A stretch of 13,669 nt of DNA from Clostridia bacterium (GTDB taxonomy: Bacteria; Bacillota; Clostridia; Christensenellales; UBA1242), in assembly GCA_017537405.1 (NCBI GenBank), contig JAFYKU010000075.1, positions 1-13,669 on the forward strand, in the 5' to 3' direction. Position 1 is the stretch's first letter; every line of letters starts with the position of its first letter. Below the pieces are notes generated by a model. The model did not search any database. It was not told the DNA's origin and was given only the letters and a program-made list of their open reading frames with translations. A program made the position numbers and the translations under genes. Shown piece after piece: positions 8,979 to 13,669 of the stretch.

Positions 8979-9000
8979 TTTTCAATTTTAAATTTGAAAA
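8979..9000. repeat. AT-rich inverted repeat between convergent GT2 gene and tRNA-Lys(CUU)
   Basis: A 7-bp inverted repeat, TTTTCAA at 8979-8985 and TTGAAAA at 8994-9000, has an 8-base loop. It lies just beyond the 3' end of the minus-strand tRNA and downstream of the plus-strand GT2 gene, where a terminator is expected. The stem has only one G-C pair, so it would be weak; a terminator role is an inference. Confidence 0.3.
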
Positions 9001-9008
9001 AGTTGGAT

Positions 9009-9084
9009 TGGTGAGCCGCCAGGGGCTCGAACCCTGGACCGAAAGATTAAGAGTCTTTTGCTCTACCAACTGAGCTAGCGGCCC
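9009..9084 (-). tRNA. tRNA-Lys (anticodon CUU)
   Basis: This is a complete 76-base tRNA on the minus strand including an encoded 3' CCA (complement of 9009-9011). The acceptor stem GGGCCGC (9084 down to 9078) pairs with GCGGCTC with one G-U at the second pair, and the discriminator base is A. The D-arm AGCTCAGTTGGTAGAGC, the T-loop GGTTCGAGCCC and an anticodon stem AAAGA/TCTTT are canonical. The anticodon loop CTCTTAA gives CUU (bases 9051-9049), which decodes AAG lysine. A second lysine tRNA with anticodon UUU lies at 10925-11000 in the opposite direction. Confidence 0.96.
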
Positions 9085-9094
9085 TCACTTCTAT

Positions 9095-9123
9095 AAAGTA
9101 TCATAAAATTTTAGTGGCGTCAA
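9095..9123 (-). promoter_or_regulatory. Promoter of tRNA-Lys(CUU)
   Basis: On the minus strand, TTGACG (complement of 9118-9123) is followed after 17 bases by TACTTT (complement of 9095-9100), which is preceded by TGA in the extended -10 position. Transcription would begin near 9088, about 4 bases before the tRNA. The -10 itself matches only 3 of 6, but the -35 (5 of 6), the spacing and the TG extension make it credible. Confidence 0.55.
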
Positions 9124-9171
9124 TTAAAGCGTTATGTTATTTTATCTTAGGAACTAAACTAAAAATAGAAT

Positions 9172-9723
9172 ATGAAACATTTTTATGTGGTTTTGTGTCG
9201 GACAGGAACTTTCTTATCTAAGATTATTAGTAAGGCGACAGGCGATAATTTTACGCATGCTTCGATCTCTTTTGATGATAAATTGCAGACGATGTATTCA
9301 TTTGGGAGATTGTGGGCGTATAATCCTTTGATTGGCGGTTTTGTGAAGGAATCTGTGCAATATGGTACTATGCGTCGTTTCCGTCATGCGGATAGTTTGG
9401 TTATGCGTATTGAAGTAGACGATGAAAAATATAATAAAATTGTCAAATACATTGAAGATATGTATACTGAAAGGAAGAAATACAAGTATAACTATTTAGG
9501 CTTATTTTTATCAAAATGGCGGGTCCGTATTCATTCGCAAAAATCAAAACGATTTTATTGTTCGGAATTTGTTAATTATATATTAGAGCGTTTTGGGATT
9601 ATAGAACCTGGAGAATTTGGAAGGGTGGTGCGTCCGATGGAGTTATTGAAAGTGTATCATAGTGGAAAGGGCGAAGTTGTTTATCGTGGGGCGCTTTGTT
9701 CGTTCGCTGCAGCACAAATTTAA
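9172..9723 (+). CDS. Permuted NlpC/P60-like (YiiX/YebB-type) cysteine hydrolase-fold protein
   Basis: This encodes a 183-residue protein resembling permuted papain-fold proteins of the YiiX/YebB type, widespread in low-GC bacteria. The predicted catalytic His is H29 in 'DNFTHASISFDD' and the catalytic Cys is C130 in 'RFYCSEFVNYIL', the His-before-Cys order of permuted members. Other blocks are 'MYSFGRLWAYNPLIGGFVKE' at 41-60 and 'KYNYLGLFLSKW' at 105-116. There is no clear signal peptide, so a cytoplasmic amidase or lipid/peptide hydrolase is more likely than a cell-wall enzyme; the substrate is unknown. The ATG at 9172 begins the frame and fits the family's 'xxxYVVLxRTGT' start. No good Shine-Dalgarno is seen; TAGGA at 9148-9152 is far away. 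rplS starts 51 bases downstream from its own promoter. Confidence 0.8.
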   Translation: MKHFYVVLCRTGTFLSKIISKATGDNFTHASISFDDKLQTMYSFGRLWAYNPLIGGFVKESVQYGTMRRFRHADSLVMRIEVDDEKYNKIVKYIEDMYTERKKYKYNYLGLFLSKWRVRIHSQKSKRFYCSEFVNYILERFGIIEPGEFGRVVRPMELLKVYHSGKGEVVYRGALCSFAAAQI

Positions 9724-9738
9724 TTCGCAATAAAACTC

Positions 9739-9767
9739 TTGCAAAATTATAAAAAGGTGTATATACT
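9739..9767 (+). promoter_or_regulatory. rplS promoter, predicted leaderless
   Basis: TTGCAA at 9739-9744 (4 of 6) and TATACT at 9762-9767 (5 of 6) are separated by exactly 17 bases. Normal spacing puts the start of transcription at about 9774, one base before the ATG at 9775. No room is left for a Shine-Dalgarno, so the message is predicted to be leaderless. Confidence 0.7.
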
Positions 9768-9774
9768 GTAAGTT

Positions 9775-10317
9775 ATGAATTTAGTAGAACTCATTGAGAA
9801 GGAAAATCAAACTAAGGAAATCACTCCATTTACGGTTGGTGATACAGTAAAAGTTTATTTTAAAATTGTTGAAGGTAACAAAGAGCGTGTCCAAGTTTTT
9901 GAAGGATTAGTTATCGCTCGTAAAAATGGCGGTATTCGTGAAACCTTCACCGTGCGTAAAATTAGCTTCGGTGTTGGTGTAGAGCGTACCTTCCCGGTAT
10001 ATTCACCGCGTATTGATAAAATTGAAGTTGTTCGCGAAGGTAAAGTTCGCCGTGCAAAATTGTACTATATTCGCGATTTGAGCGGTAAAGCTGGTGTTAA
10101 AGTTAAAGAAAAAATCAAGGTTAACGACAAGAAAAAACAAGTTCTTACTGAAGAAGAAAAAGTTGCCTTAATTACAGCTAACAAAGCAAAAGCGGCTACA
10201 AAAAAACCTGCAGCAAAAACCGCAAAGCCTGCTGCGAAAACAACTGCTGCGAAAACAACTGCTGCAAAAACTGCTGCCCCAAAAACAGAGAAGCCAGCAG
10301 ATGCAGAAGCTAAATAA
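9775..10317 (+). CDS. rplS: 50S ribosomal protein L19 with long Lys/Ala C-terminal extension
   Basis: L19 sits at the 30S-50S interface (bridge B8 region). Residues 1-115 are a standard bacterial L19: 'VGDTVKVYFKIVEGNKERVQVFEGLVIARK' at 21-50, 'GIRETFTVRKISFGVGVERTFP' at 53-74, and 'KIEVVREGKVRRAKLYYIRDLSGKAGVK' at 82-109. The protein is 180 residues rather than the usual 110-120. The extra tail is low-complexity Lys/Ala/Thr/Pro, ending in a slightly acidic 'EKPADAEAK', and is probably disordered and RNA-binding. Usually rplS follows trmD in the rpsP-rimM-trmD-rplS operon; here it has its own promoter and follows an NlpC/P60-like gene. The DUF2726-like gene starts 5 bases after its stop and is probably co-transcribed. 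Confidence 0.97.
   Translation: MNLVELIEKENQTKEITPFTVGDTVKVYFKIVEGNKERVQVFEGLVIARKNGGIRETFTVRKISFGVGVERTFPVYSPRIDKIEVVREGKVRRAKLYYIRDLSGKAGVKVKEKIKVNDKKKQVLTEEEKVALITANKAKAATKKPAAKTAKPAAKTTAAKTTAAKTAAPKTEKPADAEAK
10231..10272 (+). repeat. 15-base tandem repeat within the rplS tail
   Basis: The unit GCTGCGAAAACAACT occurs exactly twice in tandem (10231-10245 and 10246-10260). A degenerate, shortened third copy follows from 10261 (GCTGCAAAAACT). It encodes the repeated pentapeptide Ala-Ala-Lys-Thr-Thr. In-frame slippage over this unit would change tail length by 5 residues per copy. Confidence 0.85.
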
Positions 10318-10322
10318 TTAAT

Positions 10323-10847
10323 ATGGAATTTATCGTTAAATTTGTTTTGCCAATGCTAGCTATCGTTTTGGTGGCTGGCATTTATATTTGGTTTTTGAAT
10401 TCACGCAAAGCGGATAAAAGTAAGTGTGAGATAAAGCAAACTTGTGTGTTGCCAAAAAGCGCACCAGTTGTGCCGTATTTCGAATCAATTTTGCAAACTT
10501 TTTATCAAGCGTTGAAGCAAGCATTGCCAGAAAAATATATTATTTATGTGAATGTTCCAATTGAAAAGTTATTTGAGCCATCTAAACGCGCTAATTTGAA
10601 GATGGCAGGGCAATATGCTGATTATGTTATATTTACGCCATCATGGATGCCAATTTTAGTGATAGATTTGTTCGATATGTCGATTGTTAATTTAGATCGC
10701 GTTAATAAGATTAAGAATGTTTCGAAAGAAATTTTACGGAACAGTGGTATACCTGTTTTAGATTATCAATATACGGATAATTGTGACATTGGTGACTTGC
10801 GTCGTAAAATTGCGAATGTTTTAAATCCTTTGACTATGAAAGATTAA
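10323..10847 (+). CDS. Membrane-anchored DUF2726-like protein
   Basis: This encodes a 174-residue protein with one N-terminal membrane helix (about 4-25) followed by 'NSRK', so the rest is expected in the cytoplasm. Residues 52-165 resemble DUF2726, a small domain with a restriction-endonuclease-like fold: 'ESILQTFYQALKQALPEKYIIYVNVPIEKLF' at 54-84, 'YADYVIFTPSWMPILVIDL' at 98-116, and 'NVSKEILRNSGIPVL' at 132-146. Candidate acidic and basic active-site positions are D100, D115 and K135. The usual 'ELDD' after the second strand is reduced to 'DLFD', so nuclease activity is doubtful. It lies 5 bases after rplS with no clear Shine-Dalgarno, suggesting co-transcription. The assignment rests on pattern memory and is moderate. 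Confidence 0.65.
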   Translation: MEFIVKFVLPMLAIVLVAGIYIWFLNSRKADKSKCEIKQTCVLPKSAPVVPYFESILQTFYQALKQALPEKYIIYVNVPIEKLFEPSKRANLKMAGQYADYVIFTPSWMPILVIDLFDMSIVNLDRVNKIKNVSKEILRNSGIPVLDYQYTDNCDIGDLRRKIANVLNPLTMKD

Positions 10848-10883
10848 TTTGTAGTTTTATGACAAATAATCGCAATGAATAAG

Positions 10884-10913
10884 TTGACAGACTGTTTTAA
10901 TCTGTGTTAGACT
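10884..10913 (+). promoter_or_regulatory. Promoter of tRNA-Lys(UUU)
   Basis: A consensus -35 TTGACA at 10884-10889 and an extended -10, TGT then TAGACT (10908-10913, 4 of 6), are separated by 18 bases. The start of transcription is expected near 10920, about 5 bases before the tRNA at 10925. The combination suggests a strong promoter, as expected for a stable RNA. Confidence 0.75.
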
Positions 10914-10924
10914 ACAAATAGTTT

Positions 10925-11000
10925 GGTCCGCTAGCTCAGTTGGTAGAGCACATCACTTTTAATGATGTTGTCCCGAGTTCGAGTCTCGGGCGGATCACCA
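10925..11000 (+). tRNA. tRNA-Lys (anticodon UUU)
   Basis: This is a complete 76-base tRNA with encoded CCA at 10998-11000. The acceptor stem GGTCCGC (10925-10931) pairs with GCGGATC (10990-10996) with one G-U, and the discriminator is A. The anticodon stem CATCA/TGATG encloses the loop CTTTTAA at 10956-10962, giving anticodon UUU (10958-10960) for AAA and, by wobble, AAG. It shares a 23-base identical 5' segment (10928-10950) with the inverted tRNA-Lys(CUU). A promoter precedes it and an intrinsic terminator follows 30 bases downstream. Confidence 0.97.
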
Positions 11001-11029
11001 CTCTTAATTTAATTAGAATGGTATATGAA

Positions 11030-11056
11030 AAAAACGGCGAAAGCCGTTTTTCTTTT
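11030..11056 (+). terminator. Intrinsic terminator after tRNA-Lys(UUU)
   Basis: A 9-bp perfect stem, AAAAACGGC (11030-11038) with GCCGTTTTT (11043-11051), is capped by a stable GAAA tetraloop (11039-11042) and runs into a T-rich tract ending near 11056. The A-tract on the 5' side would also allow some termination in reverse. It insulates the tRNA from the downstream rdgB promoter. Confidence 0.92.
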
Positions 11057-11099
11057 GGAATCGTCTTGATTAAAAATTTATGCTTGAGAGTAAAATTAT

Positions 11100-11128
11100 T
11101 TGTTGAGTGTTTGAGTTTGTGTTAGAAT
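11100..11128 (+). promoter_or_regulatory. rdgB promoter
   Basis: An extended -10, TGT followed by TAGAAT (11123-11128, 5 of 6), lies 17 bases after a weak -35 TTGTTG (11100-11105). Transcription would start near 11135, giving a leader of about 22 bases that includes a G-rich ribosome-binding site at 11144-11149. Unlike rplS, this gene is not predicted to be leaderless. Confidence 0.5.
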
Positions 11129-11156
11129 ATGAACAATAGTAGTGGGGGATTTACAA

Positions 11157-11738
11157 GTGCAAAATAAAACAAAGATTGTTGCGGCAACGACTAGCATGGG
11201 TAAATTACGCGAGATGCGTGAAATTTTGGCGGATTATGAGGTTGTGAGTGCGGCGGATGCTGGTTTTCTTGATGATGTCGAAGAGAATGGTTCCACATTT
11301 ATAGAGAACGCTTTAGAAAAGGCTCGCGTTGTTTGTGCGGCTACAGGGATGGCGGCATTGGGGGATGACAGTGGTTTATGTGTCGATGCGTTAAATGGAG
11401 AACCAGGTATTTATTCGGCGCGTTATTCAGGGAATGGTACGGCAGCAAATCGCCAGTTACTGTTGAAAAATTTGGAAGGACAAACTAATCGTGCTGCTCA
11501 TTTTACTTGCGCTATGGCTTTGGTTTGGCCAGACGGGCGCGAATATACTGCAGAGGGTAAAACATACGGGACAATAGCAACAGAAGAACAGGGCGGCAAT
11601 AACGGCTTTGGATATGATTGCTTGTTCATTAGTGATGATTTGGGTAAAGCTTTTTCGATGGTAAGTAAAGATGAAAAAAATGCAGTGTCCCATCGTGGAA
11701 GAGCACTGCATAATTTATTGCTTAAAATCAAAAACTGA
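11157..11738 (+). CDS. rdgB: dITP/XTP nucleoside triphosphate pyrophosphatase (RdgB/HAM1 family)
   Basis: This enzyme hydrolyses non-canonical purine triphosphates (ITP, dITP, XTP) to monophosphate and pyrophosphate, keeping deaminated bases out of DNA and RNA; it acts in the cytosol. Family motifs are 'IVAATTSMGKLREM' at 7-20, 'GDDSGLCVDALNGEPGIYSARY' at 69-90 with a likely catalytic D70/D71 pair, 'GFGYDCLF' at 150-157 and 'SHRGRAL' at 178-184. Two small departures: the usual Asn in the first motif (ATxNxGK) is Ser, and the usual Pro of 'GYDPLF' is Cys. I prefer the GTG at 11157, because GGGGGA at 11144-11149 serves as ribosome-binding site with 7-8 bases spacing and the resulting 193 residues match the family. 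A GTG at 11142 would add five residues but would swallow that site. The stop is TGA, one base from the convergent gene's stop. Confidence 0.95.
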   Translation: MQNKTKIVAATTSMGKLREMREILADYEVVSAADAGFLDDVEENGSTFIENALEKARVVCAATGMAALGDDSGLCVDALNGEPGIYSARYSGNGTAANRQLLLKNLEGQTNRAAHFTCAMALVWPDGREYTAEGKTYGTIATEEQGGNNGFGYDCLFISDDLGKAFSMVSKDEKNAVSHRGRALHNLLLKIKN

Positions 11739-11739
11739 T

Positions 11740-12693
11740 TTATTTATTAAGAATTTCTTCAATAATGAAGCGTGGTCGGCGTTTAGTCTCAATATAGGTT
11801 TTGCCTAAGTAAAAACCGACAATACCTAAGGCGAGCAAGATGAGGCTGGTAAACCAAGCCATGGCGGAAATTAATACCCCCATGAAATGTAAGTTGATTG
11901 TAAACATAAGAACAACGGTGGTTGTGAGTGCTGTAAAACTTAAAATTTGCAACCAGAAACCCAGCCAAAAAATCATAGTCAATGGTTTGGAACTGCAGGA
12001 GGTAATACCATCAAGGGCAAAGGCAATCATTTTGGGTAAAGGATATTTACTTTCACCAGCTAAGCGCTCTGCTCGTTGGTATGGAACGGTAGCGGTTTTT
12101 AATCCAATTTGGGGGACGATGCCGCGAAGAAATAAATTAGATTCTTGGTATTGGAAAAAAGCAGTTAATGCTGTTTTGCTCATTAAACGGAAATCGGCGT
12201 GGTCATAAATAATTTCAACGCCCATTTTCTTCATCAATTTATAAAATCCTTGTGCGGTTAAGCGTTTAAATGCTGTGTCTTTTTTGCGTGCAGAACGAAC
12301 GCCATAAACAATATCTGCGCCATTTTTGTATTCATCGATCATTTTATCGATAGCATTGATGTCGTCTTGCAAGTCTGCATCAATAGTTATTGTGATATCG
12401 GATTTTTCATGAGCCACGCTTAGTCCAGCAACTAAAGCATTTTGATGTCCGCGGTTGTGCGCCAGTTTAACGCCGCTAAACAATTCGTTGGTATTGTGAA
12501 GCTCGGTAATTAAAGCATAGGTTTTATCTTTAGAGCCGTCATCGACAAATAATATGCGGCTTTCGTGCGCAATTTTACCAGATGAAATCAAATCGTTCAT
12601 TTTGGTTTTTAATTTTTCGGCAGAGTCCATAATGACGGGCTCTTCGTTGTAACAAGGTACAACAAGATATAAAACGGGTGTCTTTTGTTCCAT
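11740..12693 (-). CDS. GtrB/DPM1-like polyprenyl-phosphate glycosyltransferase (GT2)
   Basis: This family transfers a sugar from UDP- or GDP-sugar to undecaprenyl phosphate at the inner membrane face, supplying GT-C enzymes outside. The 317-residue protein has a GT2 catalytic domain: 'LVVPCYNEEPVI' at 10-21, 'ILFVDDGSKDKT' at 47-58, 'ITIDADLQDD' at 102-111 with the metal-binding DAD at 105-107, and the family-typical 'RAERLAGESKYPLPKM' at 207-222. Two C-terminal membrane helices lie at about 238-265 and 271-297, the GtrB/ArnC/YfdH arrangement. The sugar is not deducible. The upstream gene on the same strand is a GT-C enzyme, its natural partner. Its own promoter fills the 39-base gap between them, with the -10 six bases before the ATG and no Shine-Dalgarno. 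Its 3' end is one base from the rdgB stop. Confidence 0.92.
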   Translation of the reverse strand: MEQKTPVLYLVVPCYNEEPVIMDSAEKLKTKMNDLISSGKIAHESRILFVDDGSKDKTYALITELHNTNELFSGVKLAHNRGHQNALVAGLSVAHEKSDITITIDADLQDDINAIDKMIDEYKNGADIVYGVRSARKKDTAFKRLTAQGFYKLMKKMGVEIIYDHADFRLMSKTALTAFFQYQESNLFLRGIVPQIGLKTATVPYQRAERLAGESKYPLPKMIAFALDGITSCSSKPLTMIFWLGFWLQILSFTALTTTVVLMFTINLHFMGVLISAMAWFTSLILLALGIVGFYLGKTYIETKRRPRFIIEEILNK

Positions 12694-12699
12694 GTTTTG

Positions 12700-12728
12700 A
12701 GTATAAAAGAATCAGTCATGCGCGTCAA
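12700..12728 (-). promoter_or_regulatory. Promoter of the gtrB-like gene, predicted leaderless
   Basis: On the minus strand, TTGACG (complement of 12723-12728, 5 of 6) and TATACT (complement of 12700-12705, 5 of 6) are separated by exactly 17 bases. Six bases then separate the -10 from the ATG at 12693, so the start of transcription falls on the A of the start codon. The -35 lies five bases after the stop codon of the upstream gene. Confidence 0.75.
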
Positions 12729-12732
12729 GTTT

Positions 12733-13669
12733 TTATGAAATTAGATCTTTTCTGAGCAGGAGAACAATGTTTTGATAATCAGGGTAAGAAAAGATATATG
12801 TGTCTGATATCTCCCCGATGTAAGGTTGATAGTATTGAGAAAGGAGGTCTTGTTCTGAATTCCAAGTGTTTAAGGTTGTGATAACAAAATCGCTGGTTTG
12901 ATTTTGAATGTTGTTTTGGATAGCTTGATACATTTCTGGAAAACGCTGTGTGGAGAAATTATTTAGGACAAAAAAATAATTGTTAGGAATAATGTTTGTT
13001 GAATTATAAACGCCGATGTCGATTATTTTGTAACAAAATAATGTGACTTTGGTTTGTGTGTTTAGTTCATAATGGTTAATGATTTCTGCAATCATTAAGG
13101 CGGAATATTCATTTTTATTACGATTCCATCCAGAACAAAGAGAGAATAATGGTAAGATTAATATTATACAGAAAAGTGTAATGGCTGTGATTGTAAGTTT
13201 TTTAAAATAAGGTATCGTGGACTTAAGAATGTTTATAAAATTGATTATACCGAAAATTGAATACGGTATTAGTTGTGCATAATGATAAGGTGTACACCAT
13301 GTGCATGAAAAAGTGATAAAACAAAAATGTACAACGAATGCCAATAATAAAGCTATGGTGGTGCCGGTTTTGTTTTTTTGAAGAGCGAAACGCATCACGC
13401 CCCAGATAATAAAAAGTAATAGAGCGGTGCCAAGTTCAAAAAAGAGCTTAGGCATATAAAGTGTTTCGAGTGGGCTATTTGTATAGGCGGTAATGTTGAT
13501 GAAAAAATAAACATACAACAAATTGTCAATTGCGTTGTGTACTGCATAAAAAATAAGAACTGGTGTCGTGATAAGAGTAAAGCCGATAAGCATAAATAAA
13601 AAATCGATGAGTACGGTTTTTAATTGATTTAGGCGGAAGCTGATGCTAAACCAAATGATCATGGGAACT
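12733..13669 (-). CDS. GT-C (GT39-like) polytopic membrane glycosyltransferase, 5' end outside window
   Basis: This is the C-terminal part of a multi-pass membrane protein. An ATG exists at 13662, but the frame stays open to the window edge and the family is usually 450-600 residues, so the gene almost certainly begins outside. Counting from that ATG, hydrophobic helices lie at about 17-40, 73-91, 102-120, 128-147 and 155-176, then a soluble domain of about 130 residues extends to the end. 'TTPVLIFYAVHNAIDNLLYVYFFIN' near 32-56 and 'HYAQLIPYSIFG' near 127-138 resemble the later part of GT39/ArnT-type enzymes, which take sugars from polyprenyl-phosphate donors on the outer membrane face. The catalytic acidic residues in the first external loop are not in the window. 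The downstream GtrB-like enzyme is a plausible donor maker. The family call rests on topology and weak motif resemblance. Confidence 0.7.
   Translation of the reverse strand, partial: VPMIIWFSISFRLNQLKTVLIDFLFMLIGFTLITTPVLIFYAVHNAIDNLLYVYFFINITAYTNSPLETLYMPKLFFELGTALLLFIIWGVMRFALQKNKTGTTIALLLAFVVHFCFITFSCTWCTPYHYAQLIPYSIFGIINFINILKSTIPYFKKLTITAITLFCIILILPLFSLCSGWNRNKNEYSALMIAEIINHYELNTQTKVTLFCYKIIDIGVYNSTNIIPNNYFFVLNNFSTQRFPEMYQAIQNNIQNQTSDFVITTLNTWNSEQDLLSQYYQPYIGEISDTYIFSYPDYQNIVLLLRKDLIS

Noticed and set aside
8857..9069. Minus-strand open frame of 70 codons
   Set aside because: It starts within tRNA-Lys(CUU) and ends inside the GT2 gene; it has no plausible start signals of its own.
9166..9171. 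TAGAAT directly abutting the ATG at 9172, as another leaderless promoter
   Set aside because: The predicted start of transcription would be near 9178, inside the gene, and no later in-frame start fits the family N-terminus.
9009..11000. Integrated mobile element between the two tRNA-Lys genes
   Set aside because: The block holds rplS and ordinary genes, with no integrase, no direct repeat of a tRNA 3' end and no phage genes.
10940..11125. Plus-strand open frame of 61 codons
   Set aside because: It begins inside tRNA-Lys(UUU), crosses the terminator hairpin and runs into the rdgB promoter; it is chance coding.
11457..11731. Two overlapping minus-strand open frames opposite rdgB
   Set aside because: Both are shadows of the strongly conserved RdgB coding sequence.
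11736..11738. Reassigned TGA codon (as in Gracilibacteria or Mycoplasma)
   Set aside because: TGA ends rdgB exactly at family length, and no internal TGA is needed to keep any gene open; the standard code fits.
11840..12208. Plus-strand open frame of 122 codons
   Set aside because: It is antisense to the well-supported gtrB-like gene, lacks a ribosome-binding site and has no recognisable domain.

Overview
This is AT-rich bacterial DNA read with the standard code: nine of the ten stop codons seen are TAA and one is TGA. Every position is accounted for by ten protein genes, two tRNA-Lys genes and short gaps, none longer than about 175 bases. No phage, transposon or CRISPR signal is visible. 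The long Lys/Ala tail on ribosomal protein L19 and the family mix (an NlpC/P60-like protein starting 'KHFYVVLCRTGTFLSKII', GT8/GT32, GtrB-like) fit a low-GC Firmicutes-type or candidate-phylum bacterium. I cannot place it more precisely from this window alone.

Layout. (1) 50-5732: a promoter, a 145-residue protein of unknown function and a 1727-residue DUF4132-type giant protein, apparently a two-gene operon. (2) 5892-8927: a two-domain GT8-GT32 glycosyltransferase and, 3 bases later, a membrane processive-type GT2 glycosyltransferase, probably a surface-polysaccharide operon. (3) 9009-9084, minus strand: tRNA-Lys(CUU) with its own promoter. (4) 9172-10847: a permuted NlpC/P60-like (YiiX-type) protein, then rplS (L19 with a tail of about 65 residues), then a membrane-anchored DUF2726-like protein. 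(5) 10884-11056: tRNA-Lys(UUU) with a strong promoter and a clear intrinsic terminator. (6) 11123-11738: an ITPase/RdgB-family nucleotide pyrophosphatase. (7) Minus strand, 11740-13669: a GtrB/DPM1-like polyprenyl-phosphate sugar transferase and the 3' part of a GT-C (GT39-like) membrane glycosyltransferase that runs off the window.

Working together: at least four proteins concern glycan building. The GtrB-like enzyme and the adjacent GT-C enzyme form a plausible donor-maker/donor-user pair working through a polyprenyl carrier. The GT8-GT32 and GT2 pair plausibly builds or decorates a surface polymer. The most striking regulatory signal is that three genes (GT8-GT32, rplS and the gtrB-like gene) have a -10 box only 6 or 7 bases before the ATG and no Shine-Dalgarno sequence, which predicts leaderless mRNAs. 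The DUF4132 cassette and rdgB instead have leaders with purine-rich ribosome-binding sites. The best candidate for an undescribed system is the small-protein plus DUF4132 cassette.
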